From NCBI GenBank assembly GCA_022539475.1, contig VCMS01000011.1:1-64000 (forward strand): a stretch of DNA of 64,000 nucleotides. Direction: 5' to 3'. This document shows positions 54,077 to 64,000 of this stretch, piece by piece. The notes under the pieces were generated by a model that saw nothing but the letters and a program-made list of their open reading frames with translations, was not told where the DNA came from and made no database searches. Source of the DNA: Gracilaria domingensis. Lineage: Eukaryota > Rhodophyta > Florideophyceae > Gracilariales > Gracilariaceae. The translations under genes were made by a program, and so were the position numbers. The first letter of the stretch is position 1, and every line of letters begins with the position of its first letter.

Positions 54077-54131
54077 AATGAGCTCAGAAGAGTAAAAAGT
54101 TCTAATAACTTTTTACTCCTCTGAGCTCATT
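54077..54131. repeat. Inverted repeat, 25-nt arms
   Basis: Arms 54,077-54,101 and 54,107-54,131 are complementary with one mismatch, around a CTAAT loop. The arm contains GAGCTCAG. No protein-coding context; similar in size to the hairpins at 38,555 and 55,132 but unrelated in sequence. Confidence 0.8.
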
Positions 54132-55131
54132 TGTCTTGAAGCTTTGAGGTAACCCCGTGTGAAGTGGAAAGTTCTTCCTGAAGGGGTTTCAGAAATAAAG
54201 GTGTGGCTAGCTAGAAAACTGCTTCCAGGATCGTTTATATTACAGGGTATTTCCACTGGCAAAGGCGAACACTGTTACTGTAACAGTAGGACCGTCAAGC
54301 GATTCAAGCCTGAATTAGGTACTGCGAACGCAGGCTAATGAAAGCTAAAAGTTTCTCATAGAAACATGCTCTGGTTGAATCATTACCGTACAAATCTCAA
54401 TTTCCTATGATCTTATTCCTCGGGTGATCATTCAACCAGAAAAACGCTATGCTGCATGATACTCCGTGGATAGTACCAGAAACTTGTAGCTCATGATCAT
54501 CATCGTCGCCCGATGATTGTGAGACCTAGCGCGACGTAACCAGTTTTCGAAATTGAACAACTTGTACAGTACCGTACGTTACGTGTATAGCATGGAATGT
54601 CGATGTTATCTTACAAATGAGTTACTGTCATTTGTGCAGCCGTGTGCTGATTAATCCGTATCGGAGACGCGGACGCGTCCGAGTCCGAAACTATAATAAC
54701 TATGAGATTCCATCACGAGATGGGAACTTTCATAGCAGAGTTTACAGTCTGTAACCGTTGTCAGGTATAAACGAGAAGTTCTATCAATACTTCTCTGTGC
54801 GTGTAACATTAACTTTATTGACAAGGTTGCTCGGAAAGGGTATCGATAAACTAGGGCCACAACCCATGGTATATATGTTCATACGCAGGAACTGTATGAA
54901 TCTGAGGAATAGTTGCTGTAGGGATCATCATCGGGACATAAGTTGAAAAAGATCCAGCCACAGACCTCATCGACGTCGTCGACAGCCAAATTGACGACTT
55001 CCTCTGGAATCGTTTCGCACTTCGTGACTGCCTTGCGAAAGTGCTAAAGTTTATTGCGCATTTCTTTCGCTGTTAAATGGGGCCGCGGCGTTCAAAATTT
55101 CTTACGGCTCAGATAAATCTGACTTTAAAAG

Positions 55132-55177
55132 AGTCGTGCAGCCGGACAGGATTTAACTCCTGTCCGGCTGCATGACT
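55132..55177. repeat. Inverted repeat, 20-nt GC-rich arms followed by T run
   Basis: Arms 55,132-55,151 and 55,158-55,177 pair with one mismatch (a G-T wobble in RNA) around a 6-nt loop; seven T follow (55,177-55,183). In bacteria this would be called a terminator. In a nuclear genome it could instead be a Pol III-type hairpin transcript end or a small foldback. Confidence 0.8.
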
Positions 55178-55903
55178 TTTTTTGTATAAAAGTTAACTTG
55201 AGCGCGAACTTCATGTGCGCACTGCGCAGCGTGCATCAAGTTGATGGCATCAACCGCGTATGAGCCACATCTAGCAAAAACACTCATACAAATCATCAAA
55301 ATGGGCGCTGCATTCCTCGTTCAAAAGCACGGCTTGAATGATATGACGTTATCAGCGAGTGTTAAGTAACTGCGTTGCGAAATTCTGTTCCACTTCGAAC
55401 GCCGACGGAGAACCTCGTAAGTTCTACTGGTATCCGTAGTATAGGATGGGTAAATGACTACTTTCAGATATTTGCGGTATAATATGGTATGCTATGTTGC
55501 TGACGCCTCTGCGTTTGATTTTGGCGCTGAATTCAGCGGGTGGTGGCGACTCGCCACTGGCGAGAGTCTCGTGTCTATGGAGGACAATGTTGACAGAAGC
55601 AGCTGTGACAGTGGCTGAGTGCCCGGATCATTCAAAAGCGAACATGTCCGCTTCTGTATAAAAGGTGCGATATGCGCCCAGGGTGGTTGCCTGACTTTTT
55701 GCATCCTTCTCCAGTACCGGGATTTGCAGAGCTGCAACTCAGTATATAAGCAGTGCTCAACAAGAACGCGCTGCCATCCTCTGCGACCAAATCCTTCGAG
55801 CTGTTCCAAAAGTTCGTCCAGCCTGAACTGGATTTTACCGTCGGCCTTCCAAGCTGCTCTGTTACTTCTTGCACTCTGTACCCCCTGAAGCGTCTAACGC
55901 ACC

Positions 55904-56479
55904 ATGTATCGAGAGGGATACTTGACGATGAGGAAGTTATGTTTGACATCTCTGCTCCTATGCTTAGCCCTGGGATCGGTGTGCGAGGGAATGGCAATGA
56001 AGAAGGGGACAAGCGTTAATCGCAACTCAGCTTCAAAGAAGTGCTACTGCACGGCCAATGAGAACTGGCCCGGAAGGGACTTTTGGCGCTCATACAAGAA
56101 TGCTAACAATGTGTATCGGGTGAAGATCGTGGCTCAGTACGTTGGATGTCCCCGATTTTGCAAGACCGAGAAGATGAGAAGAGAGAGACAGAAAGCCGGG
56201 TTGCTGGTCCGCGTGTTTATGGTGCACTTGCAGGAGTTCTACAAAGGAAGGAAGCCGTCAAAGTTATTCTACGTTCAGACTTATAGCAGTGAATCTCTGT
56301 GTGGGATCAAGCTAGTCACGGGCCTGAGCTACGTGCTCTTTGCGCGAGATGGTTATGCTCTTTCAAAGGCCGGAAATTTCCACTACGGTGTCGATGTGAT
56401 AAGTGAATGTGAAGGAAATATCGACGTGCGTCTTCTGAAGGACAACATGAAGAAGTTCCTTCGTGAGCAGAGGAAGTGA
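55904..56479 (+). CDS. Secreted NTR (netrin/TIMP-like) domain protein
   Basis: 191 residues from the ATG at 55,904, or 183 from 55,928, where MRKLCLTSLLLCLALGSVC is an excellent signal peptide ending near CEG. The mature part has the NTR pattern: an N-terminal Cys cluster (KKCYCTANENW), a first beta-strand VYRVKIVAQYVG, later strands VFMVHLQEFYKG and LFYVQTYSSESLCGIKL, then TGLSYVLFARDG and a late Cys (ISECEG). In animals this oligonucleotide-binding-like fold occurs in TIMPs, netrins and complement. Here the protein should be secreted or in the vacuole, stabilised by disulphides. Protease inhibition is possible but not shown; the free N-terminal Cys needed by TIMPs does not follow the predicted cleavage site directly. 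Confidence 0.65.
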   Translation: MYREGYLTMRKLCLTSLLLCLALGSVCEGMAMKKGTSVNRNSASKKCYCTANENWPGRDFWRSYKNANNVYRVKIVAQYVGCPRFCKTEKMRRERQKAGLLVRVFMVHLQEFYKGRKPSKLFYVQTYSSESLCGIKLVTGLSYVLFARDGYALSKAGNFHYGVDVISECEGNIDVRLLKDNMKKFLREQRK

Positions 56480-57181
56480 GAAATTAAACTAACGACTTGT
56501 GACTTTTGACTTGTGAACGCAAAACCTATCCATTAACTAAGAACTTAATGTTAGCATAGATAGATGGGCGCCGCCATGCACGACTCGCAAATCGGCGGTC
56601 TCCTCGGGTTTCCTTCCTTTCGCGTAGTTTCCCGCGAAACCCAAACGGAAGCGAGGAAACTTCCTCAGGAAATGTGCGCTGCGCACTGCGCAGAGATTTC
56701 GCCAGTGCGATCAGATCGTGAAGCAAGCAACACATGTCATGCTTGTGCCCGCGCTCTTTGACTGTAAAGATCAAAACCTCATGCAGCCGCACGTGGCGCA
56801 CCGCCTGACGCGAGCGTGCGTCACGCCCGAAACGCCGCCAAACTGCTTGTGCTGCGTGACGAAGGCACGGGTAGCCGCGTCGCAGTAGCCTCCTTCGTGG
56901 CAACGTGGACACATCCGAAACAGAAGCAGTCAAAGTCGAAACTCAGCTTTCGGTCAACTTTTCGCTTGGCGTCGTAGCGGCGCTCAAACTGCACGTGCTG
57001 TCGTGCCGGCCACATCGCCACACACACACCCATCCACAAACGCCGCTTTCTCCCCGTCGTCGCCCGTCCCCGTCCGCGCTACCCCCCCCCTGCAACGATG
57101 CTTCCGCACCTTTGACCGCCGTCCTTCTCCCCCCCTCCTGCACCACCCCTTCTCCCCGTAGTTCACACACGCACCACCGTC
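56480..57181. promoter_or_regulatory. CpG-rich upstream region of R3H gene
   Basis: 700 bp, increasingly C-rich toward the right, with CACACACA and a run of nine C (about 57,080-57,090) in the probable 5' UTR. No gene. Overlapping frames on both strands are compositional. Confidence 0.4.
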
Positions 57182-58873
57182 ATGTCTGACTCGGAGCTGT
57201 CCGATGCGCCTGACGCCTGGCTGTGGAAAGTGATGCAAAAACACAAGAACCGTGAAATGATCGCCCTGTTGGAAGATACTCTTACTTCGTTTGTACATGA
57301 TTCCAAACAGACCTCGCTTCGTTTCCCGCCCAGAAATTCATTTCACCGTCGTGTGTGCTACGCCGTTGCGCGAAGATACCAACTCGCGCACAAGCTAGAA
57401 TCCATCCCCGATGCACCTCTGTCATCATCCGATGCCCTTCGTCTGGTACTAATCAAGACCCCACATTCCTCCATTCCTACCCACCGCCTCGCACATTTTG
57501 CATCGCTTCCACCCCCGCCTCAACCACAGCAGCCCTCCGCAGCGCAGCAACAGCAACAGTCGTTCCCAAGCTCCTCCAATGCACATGTTGATAACTGTCA
57601 TGCCAATTCTTCTACTAATCCCACCCCTAATCCTTCTCAACAACCAACGTCCGCCTCCACTTCTGGCACTCTTGCCACTCCCGCCCGTTTTCTGCGAAGG
57701 CCCACCACCTCCAACGCAAAACCTGCACGTCCACGAATTCCGTCTGTCTCATCGTCGCTCTCTTCTGCATCTGCTCCTGCTCTTCGGAGCATCACCGAAG
57801 AGGACTATCGAAAGTAAGTTACCATTGCGACAACATTCGTTCGCGCTCTCTGGCCGTCACCCATGCATGCGTGTGACTCTAACCATTATTTCGTAATGTC
57901 CAGAGCACGTGCAAGAATTTTCAAACCATCGTCCACGCAGGCAGATATCAATACAATCATGAACCCGCAGCAAGTTCCACAAAAGGAGCAGCAGGAACAG
58001 CAGCTTTCGGAATCACACCAAAGTCAGCAGCAATCGCTTGAAACCCAATTTCAGCGCGTTGTGAAACTGAATCCCGGTACCATTGCAAAGGGTCCCGTAC
58101 AAGGTTCAACGGGCTTTGAGCGTCGTCGTAACCGTCGTCAAAACCCATCTGAATCAAGTCATCGTTCGCAGTCGTTACAACAACCTCCATCCGCGTCCTC
58201 GACCGCGGCACCATCTTCTTCAACTCAATCGCGTCAGAATCATTCCAATGAGAATTCACGCACGTCTTCAGCACGCACAAGAAATGATTCACGATCTATG
58301 GATTCTCGCTCATCATCGAATTCGTCGATGACCAATCCTCACTCCACGTCCGCAAGAAGGCCGTCGGCACATCCGCCGGAACCCAATACTGTCGATCTCC
58401 AGGATCCCGATTTTGACCGTCGATATGACAAGTGGGCTGTGCGCCATCCGGCACCGCAACAGCCAGCGCCACAACCTATTCCTGTTCCAATTTTCAGTCA
58501 ACTGCTTTATCCGTACGCTGTTCAGGCTCCGCATCACGTCCATCCATCTAGCATGCACCTTCCACCAGCATCCGCCCCAATGCAACAGCCAATCACACAA
58601 TATCAGTCAATCGTACATCACCCTTCAAATACTCTCATGTTTCATCATGCTGGGCGCAATGGACATGAGTATGAGTCTCGCGTCAGTACCCCTGCCAGTG
58701 TTAATGCCGGTTTTACTTCTAATCGTGCCATGGATGCTGGTGAGACTGTTGTGGCTACTTCGCAAGCGTTTGCGAACCATATTTCTGCCTCAAGTATTGG
58801 AGCGCAGGTTGTGCAACGAGCTTCTCCGACATACGGCCTTGATTCTACTGTTGACTTTCCCCCTTTGCAGTGA
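57182..58873 (+). CDS. R3H-SUZ domain RNA-binding protein, two exons
   Basis: Exons 57,182-57,813 and 57,904-58,873 join to 533 residues across a 90-nt intron (GTAAGT...TGTCCAG). R3H domain, about 20-95: NREMIALLEDTLTSFV, RFPPRNSFHRRVCYAVARRY and RLVLIKT. The intron interrupts a SUZ motif: EEDYRK joins ARARIF, giving the typical EExYxxARxRIF. The rest is Gln/Ser/Pro-rich low complexity, as in R3HDM1/ARPP21 and Encore proteins, which bind single-stranded RNA and act in mRNA stability or translation. The join restores the motif exactly, so the splice sites are well supported. The protein ends VDFPPLQ. Confidence 0.88.
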
Positions 58874-59758
58874 TCTATTTTGTCACGTTGTAGTAAAGTC
58901 TCATGCCTTGTTCAATCCTTTACAATCATCTCTGTGTATGTTTCCCATTCTCTGTTGTCTCTCTGTGGTCTTGACGCTTTTTTTTCCGTAATTCCTAGGT
59001 TGGAGTAATACACTCGCTAAAGACTGTTCTCGCGTTAGGAAGGCTAGCAACCTATGGGGGATTTTATGGCCGAAGAAGGCCGTTCCTCGTTTCGAGACTC
59101 GTCCTGACATTGCCCGACTAGCAGCTTTTCTTTAAACAGCAGCCTGGATATGGAAGACCTACTCTTGATGCCTGCTTCTAAACGTATACAATGTCTTTGG
59201 TTTCTACTTCCATCAGCGATTGTCTCAAAGCTTGTAGTTCGTTACGCCCAAATGGACGTTCTCATCATGGTCATCAAATTATTATGATAAAGAGTACAAG
59301 TTACACATTTTAACCGATAAGCCTTCACTTCGCAGCAAAAGAAGTCTTGCTCTTCAGAACGCAATCGGAACCATATTCAGGAACGGATGTTCATTGGAAG
59401 TCTTAGCGGTTGTGAGTTTTTTTGGCTGGCTGCCGTATATAACTACCATAAAAAAAAGCATGGTATCAGGCTAACTCGCAACTCCTCACACTACGTATAT
59501 GCATCATGATACCTATTCCGCTCAGCATGTGATCGACATAACCGTCATCGCTGAAAGTCAATCAAAGTCGTCATTAGGCGCTTCCAGGTCTTGTATCAAC
59601 AGCAGTGAATGTCCTTGAGGCCCTTGAATCCAAGGACCTCGGTCTCTCTCAAATTGTGCTTCAATCAAACTGTCTGAACTCTCTTCAGTTCATTCGGCAT
59701 CTAACGGCAATCCGTTGGTCCGAATCTCAGCGGCAAAGGAGCACGCGTATTAATTGCT
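58874..59758. other. Intergenic, no gene seen
   Basis: 885 bp downstream of the R3H gene. AT-rich, with no recognisable feature beyond short unrelated frames. Confidence 0.5.
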
Positions 59759-60157
59759 TTGACTGGTACCACCATGCCGGAAAACTACGTCATGACGGGT
59801 TCTTCACAGCGGCCACAGGATAGCAAACCTAAGGAACCTCGCGACTCTCTTCGAGCCAAGATAATGCGCAAACTACGTAAAACGACATCCGGAAATTCAA
59901 CAAGCTGTGTTTATGCTCCAGCGTGGTGTGAAAGAAGCAAGTGGAGTAAACATTCTGTCAAAGGAACTGACCAAACTAGCGGAGTGAGTTTAAAAAATCT
60001 ACGGAGTGACGATTCGGAGGCAACTTCTCCCGTTTCACGAAAAGAATACGAATGCGAACGAAGAATACAAATGCTTTGGGAAGAACAAGGCGATGAATCT
60101 CGATCTAGGTTATTCTGGTCGCTTGTTAACATCGAAAACAACGCTAATAATGACTGA
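59759..60157 (+). CDS. Possible hypothetical protein
   Basis: 132 residues, ATG start, hydrophilic and basic (KPKEPRDSLRAKIMRKLRK; then ECERRIQMLWEEQ). No domain recognised. The composition is plausibly protein-like, but there is no further support. Confidence 0.25.
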   Translation: MTGTTMPENYVMTGSSQRPQDSKPKEPRDSLRAKIMRKLRKTTSGNSTSCVYAPAWCERSKWSKHSVKGTDQTSGVSLKNLRSDDSEATSPVSRKEYECERRIQMLWEEQGDESRSRLFWSLVNIENNANND

Positions 60158-60681
60158 CCAGACAAACCCGAAGTCTCTCCTTGAGGACGAGTGCGGCAAA
60201 AATTTTCAAGTATCGGGCTCCTCATCAGAAATCTGACATACCCTTGGTACGTGGCACATGCGCACCATGAGGAAGAAGCCTCTCAGAAAGATCCAAAAAG
60301 AACAACAGTTGAGAGGTGCGCCTGGTCAACAAAGCTTTCCTATTTTCGAGTGCGGTGAACCAGGTTCAGAAACTTACATAGTGCAGGTATGATCTGTGGG
60401 GTTCGAAGTTATAAGGATGTAGGTTCGAACTTCGAACCTATATCATTAAAACCCATGCAATGGTTGCGGACTGGTCTGCCGAATGCGCAGGTTGGAATTC
60501 GTGGAAAGGTTATGATGATGTTCAAAAAACATTGAATCCTTTGATCTCCCGACATCAGATACTGTGGCGCGCAGAATTCATCTCCGTGGCTGGGTTACGC
60601 CCTTGAGAAGTTTTGTTCGTTTATCTCACTCCGGAAAGTCGTACCTTTCTCCATTCCCATCGATATCTGACCTTGACGGAG
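60158..60681. other. Intergenic upstream of Deg protease, with palindrome
   Basis: 520 bp. A perfect 10-bp palindrome TAGGTTCGAA / TTCGAACCTA lies at 60,420-60,440 around one C, next to another GGTTCGAA at 60,400. The GGTTCGA text recalls a tRNA T-arm, but no tRNA can be folded. Confidence 0.5.
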
Positions 60682-61968
60682 ATGTCATCTCCCGCTTTTA
60701 GCACACCTATTACGTTACCTTTCGGACTACACTATAGTGCCTCTCCCTTGCTTCGCATATGCCCTACATACCGGTATCCACCCTCTACTCGTAACGTCTC
60801 GTTGCGCAATGGCGTTCTCATGCTTGAAGACTCACAGCGTACCTCAGAGCGACTGGCTGCACTAGCTGCGGGCATAATTCTAGGGGTATGTTCAGTTGCT
60901 GCTATTGACAACTTCCATTTACGGGAGGAAAATTCTGTTCAGGCATACGTTCAGACAGCGCCTCAGACACCAGCTGATAGTCTTTCGGACTACAATCCAT
61001 CAGAAGTATCAGTCATATCCCTTTTTGAGAAGGCTACCAAATCCGTAGCATATGTTACAACATATACGGAATCCAGGTCTGGGTTTTCTCTTAACCCTAT
61101 GGAAACTCCTGCTGGTACCGGAAGCGGAATTGTATGGGATAGACAGGGACGCATTGTCACAAACTTCCACGTAATTCGAGCTGCAAGCGGGGCAAAGATC
61201 ACACTTGCAAACAAGAAAACGTATGACGCTGAACTGGTTGGTACCTCTGCGGACGATGACGTAGCGGTTCTAAAGATCAAAGCTCCACCAGAAGAACTAG
61301 ATCCTGTTGATGTTGGCAGCAGCGGCAATCTGCGAGTTGGACAAATGACTTACGCAATTGGGAATCCATTTGGATTAGATCACACTTTGACTACTGGGGT
61401 GCTCTCAGGCTTAGGGCGAGAAATGAAAAGTCCAACGGGTCGCACAATTTCGAATGTGATTCAGACTGAGGCAAGTATTAATCCAGGAAACAGCGGAGGA
61501 CCTTTAATTGACGCTAGAGGCAGGTTGATAGGTATGAACACTGCAATATACTCTCCTAGTGGCGCTTCTGCAGGTGTTGGTTTCGCAATACCTGTCGATA
61601 CTCTAAAGGTCATTGCGAATGCACTCATTGAAAATGGTCGAATTGTGAGACCTGTGATTGGAATCAGCTATCTCGAAAGCAGTCAAGCTCGAGCGCTAGG
61701 AATTGAGAGGGGAGTACTGGTGTTGGATGTTCCAGAGGGCAGTGAGGCCAAGAGAGCTGGACTTAGGGGTACTTCGCGAATGACGTTTGGAAGCATTGAA
61801 CTGGGAGATATAATAATCGGCATTGATGATGATGACGTGAGCAATGAAGGCGATTTGTTTAAGGCATTGGACAAGCACAAAGTAGGTGATATCGTCAAAA
61901 TCCGGGTGATGAATAACTCAGACGGAGAGCGGACTTTGCCGCTCAGACTATCTGCGTCACAAAGATGA
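60682..61968 (+). CDS. DEG: Plastid Deg/HtrA serine protease
   Basis: 428 residues from the ATG at 60,682 (MSSPAFSTPITLPFGLHY); the longer frame begins at a TTG. The leader looks bipartite: a Ser/Arg-rich transit part (1-50) then a hydrophobic stretch (LAALAAGIILGVCSVAA, about 58-74) fit for thylakoid transfer. Trypsin-like catalytic triad: His163 (TNFHVI), Asp193 (DDDVAVLKI) and Ser271 (NPGNSGGP). One PDZ domain follows (about 320-425), with VRPVIGISYL and LGDIIIGIDDDDVSNEGDL. This matches the DEG1/DEG8 group, which degrades damaged luminal and photosystem proteins. Single exon. Confidence 0.92.
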   Translation: MSSPAFSTPITLPFGLHYSASPLLRICPTYRYPPSTRNVSLRNGVLMLEDSQRTSERLAALAAGIILGVCSVAAIDNFHLREENSVQAYVQTAPQTPADSLSDYNPSEVSVISLFEKATKSVAYVTTYTESRSGFSLNPMETPAGTGSGIVWDRQGRIVTNFHVIRAASGAKITLANKKTYDAELVGTSADDDVAVLKIKAPPEELDPVDVGSSGNLRVGQMTYAIGNPFGLDHTLTTGVLSGLGREMKSPTGRTISNVIQTEASINPGNSGGPLIDARGRLIGMNTAIYSPSGASAGVGFAIPVDTLKVIANALIENGRIVRPVIGISYLESSQARALGIERGVLVLDVPEGSEAKRAGLRGTSRMTFGSIELGDIIIGIDDDDVSNEGDLFKALDKHKVGDIVKIRVMNNSDGERTLPLRLSASQR

Positions 61969-62132
61969 TTATGAACAGAGGATATGGGTTTTGTCCGATG
62001 ATATAAACTGTCTGTTACTGACTCTTAACATATGAGACTTGGAATATAGTTAACTCGGAGCTTTCATGCAAGGCAGATAGAGCAAAAGGAAAGGGAATTC
62101 TGTACAACGTTACAAGATAAGGCTGCGCTTTG

Positions 62133-63134
62133 TCATGTTGCAAGTTCCGAGTTTGTCCCTTTCAGTCTATGTACGACATCTTCCGTTAGTGCCCACGCGG
62201 CATTGATTTCGGCTAGATGTTTGTTACCCAGCAACGAGAGCCCGGCCAGTGCGAAAAAGGTGTGAAACACGTCAGGCATATCTCCTGGTCTATCCGCAAA
62301 ACCACCTTCCACATCATCAGCGCTTCGGGCTATGAATTCGGTGAGTTTGTTCCCGTCGATCCAGTCTATGTGGCCCAACATAGATAGGCTTGATAATACC
62401 CACCAAGAGTAACAGACATCTTCAAGTTTGTCAGGTCTACCGTTGAGTCCTCCGCATGGTAATTGTCTTTCACAAAGCCAGAGAGAAAGTCTTTCTTTTT
62501 CCTCATCTTGTATTCGATGCAAAGCGTCCGCCAAACAAAGTGCTCCGACGCAACAGAAGACCTGGCCCGCGTGACTTTCCGCCCCAGCAATACATCCAAA
62601 ACCACCGTCAAAGTTTTGGCAGCTTACAACGTACTGCACCGCTTTGTGTACATCGATAACATACATTCTTTGCAAAATTCTAGCGCAAAGCAAAGCGCAA
62701 TAACTGAATCGGGTATCAATCTCGCCCCACTTATCCCCTGCGAAACTGCCGTCGCTCTGTTGCAAGGACGCAATGTGATCCATGATATGTTCTGCATCTA
62801 CAAGGTCAAGGCGGTCATATATGGCTAGAACCTGAAGGGCAGATAACGTGTAAAGCAAGTGCGGGTCTTGATCACTATTCCCTGCAAAGGCACCAACTTC
62901 GGGATGATAACAACTCATGACGTAGTCCAAAATTGGTTGCTTTGGGAGAACATCGAGTTTGTGCATGAGACTGAGAGAAGAAAGCGCCCAGTACACACCG
63001 GACAATCGCTTATGATCTGTGAAGTAAAGCGCATCAGTAGTCTTCGTCTTTTTCTCCAGGCCGACGATGTAGGCTACGTGTTTGCTCAGGTCTAGAGACA
63101 CGACAGAAGATGCCTTTTGTTTTGACGTGTCCAT
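62133..63134 (-). CDS. RABGGTB: Rab geranylgeranyltransferase beta subunit
   Basis: 333 residues from the ATG at 63,134 (MDTSKQKASSVV); the longer frame begins at a GTG. The repeated alpha-barrel motifs of prenyltransferase beta subunits are visible, for example CYHPEVGAFAGN, QQSDGSFAGDKWGE, CQNFDGGFGCIAGAESHAGQ, QLPCGGLNGRPDKLEDVCYS and VEGGFADRPGDMPD. Zinc ligands are present: Asp and Cys in DKLEDVCYSWW and His in DVFHTFF. With an alpha subunit and Rab escort protein it attaches geranylgeranyl groups to Rab GTPases in the cytosol. The GDMPDVFHT context and length (about 330) separate it from farnesyl- and GGTase-I beta subunits. Confidence 0.94.
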   Translation of the reverse strand: MDTSKQKASSVVSLDLSKHVAYIVGLEKKTKTTDALYFTDHKRLSGVYWALSSLSLMHKLDVLPKQPILDYVMSCYHPEVGAFAGNSDQDPHLLYTLSALQVLAIYDRLDLVDAEHIMDHIASLQQSDGSFAGDKWGEIDTRFSYCALLCARILQRMYVIDVHKAVQYVVSCQNFDGGFGCIAGAESHAGQVFCCVGALCLADALHRIQDEEKERLSLWLCERQLPCGGLNGRPDKLEDVCYSWWVLSSLSMLGHIDWIDGNKLTEFIARSADDVEGGFADRPGDMPDVFHTFFALAGLSLLGNKHLAEINAAWALTEDVVHRLKGTNSELAT

Positions 63135-64000
63135 GGCTTCTTTCCACAAACTTTGTAGCGGCCCCGCAGTTGAGCAATGATGAACGCAATTTGTTTCCAA
63201 GGTTCTCACGGGTCAGCAAAGACCGGTGTCACCTATAGAGGAGCAAGCTGGCGATGATAAACTAGGCTACTCTGTAGATGCGGCAATGACAGCCCAAGTT
63301 GGGCAAACTTTTTTTGAGACTGATTTTACAAGCGAACGCATTAAAATGCACCATTAGATACAACGGTGGTGTGGATTACGCTTTACAACTTCAACGCATG
63401 AAGCTCGTTCGTTCGTTCATCCTGCAAAGGCCGAGCGTTTGAAGGTCGCCAAATATAAGACGCATTGCAATGCAGATAACGTTGACATGACGCCTGTAGG
63501 TCTCGATGTCTACGGCGGCGCTGGACCGTCTGGAAAAGCGTTTACACGCGTACGATAGCGCTGTTGCTCAGCGAAATGCATGGCTCGCACCCCTCGATGG
63601 AGTAACTTACCTACAAGCCCGAAATACTCACGATAGAGAGAACGGTTCTTCAGCTTACAGCGGCAGTGGTAAACCGCCGTCAGCTTGCTCCTATCGGAGC
63701 CAACGGTTTTTTTTTGACCCCTGTGAACCTATAGAATAAATTGCGTTCATCATCATCGTTCATTCGTTCTTCTTTAGTATGGTTCGCGACTCCTCATTGC
63801 GAAGAAGCAGGAGATCTGCGCTATTTCTATAGGTATTTCTCTCTCCTTAGGAAGGCCAAAATTTTTGACGGTTGCTGCTTGATCATATCTATCATTGATA
63901 TTTCTTGTCGTTCTTGACGATTATGTTTGTCTGCTCTAAGTGATCGACAGGGTCTAGCTGTTAGCACGCTGATTAGAAAATGGCCTAAAGAGGTCTTGGC
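63135..64000. other. Window end, possible start of a plus-strand gene
   Basis: A plus-strand ATG frame of 77 residues at 63,506-63,739 (MSTAALDRLEKRLHAYDSAV) begins with a helical, coiled-coil-like stretch and then loses protein character after about residue 38. It may be a first exon running into an intron (an ACTTACCTAC context is seen), or chance. Nothing else is recognised to the window end. Confidence 0.35.

Larger units (their letters stand above)
53676..55903. other. Intergenic with two hairpins
   Basis: 2.2 kb without a supported gene. It contains inverted repeats at 54,077-54,131 and 55,132-55,177. The last 300 bp should hold the promoter of the NTR-like gene; overlapping frames there (55,492-56,019) are shadows. 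Confidence 0.45.

Noticed and set aside
55132..55183. Intrinsic (rho-independent) terminator
   Set aside because: The shape fits, but the window is nuclear eukaryotic DNA and no gene ends there; kept only as a hairpin.
60395..60440. tRNA gene suggested by GGTTCGAA text
   Set aside because: No acceptor stem or anticodon arm can be placed around it; the sequence is a simple palindrome.

Overview
This 64-kb window is nuclear DNA of a eukaryote with a red-algal plastid, most likely a mesophilic red alga. The strongest clue is a nuclear-coded phycobilisome linker protein with a transit-like leader (33,068-34,120). Several other genes also carry plastid-type leaders (a Deg protease, a small acetyltransferase, an acetyltransferase-Nudix fusion). 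Genes are compact: most are single open frames, and the few introns I can place are 90-160 nt with GT..AG ends. I cannot name the species.

Left third (1-18,952) is transposon DNA. It holds Ty3/gypsy-type LTR retrotransposon sequence coding on the minus strand, next to a PIF/Harbinger element. From 12,667 rightward gag and the start of pol are clean and intact, with an LTR (16,693-17,508), a primer-binding site and a likely -1 frameshift site between gag and pol. Left of a single N at 12,666 the same family is riddled with small indels. The last 185 bp before the N repeat the first 190 bp after it, so two overlapping contigs were apparently joined unmerged, the left one looking like uncorrected long-read sequence. 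The left part holds a second copy (about 1,557-5,413) whose reverse transcriptase is cut at its YLDD motif by an LTR (5,414-6,188). All left-part calls are therefore domain fragments, not gene models.

Right two thirds (18,953-64,000) is a gene-dense, ordinary region. In order: Dicer (-), low-molecular-weight tyrosine phosphatase (+), Myb/SANT-like protein (-), beta-tubulin (+), Yju2/CWC16 splicing factor with a frameshift (-), phycobilisome linker (+), GNAT-Nudix fusion (-), bacterial-type membrane protein (-), plastid GNAT (+, three exons), mitochondrial ribosomal bS1m/MRPS28-like protein (-), RGG-rich RNA-binding protein (+), MAU2/SCC4-like TPR protein (+), RecQ helicase (-), small hypotheticals, a secreted NTR/TIMP-like protein (+), R3H-SUZ protein (+, two exons), Deg/HtrA protease (+) and Rab geranylgeranyltransferase beta (-). 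Many neighbours are divergent pairs sharing 0.5-1.5 kb of upstream DNA.

The intergenic DNA carries several near-perfect hairpins with 20-27-nt arms. With a complete Dicer nearby these are candidates for small-RNA precursors or tiny foldback elements. The most unusual items are the GNAT-Nudix fusion, the NTR-like secreted protein, the gag-pol frameshift site, the hairpins, and the evidence that the left third may be a false or unmerged assembly join.
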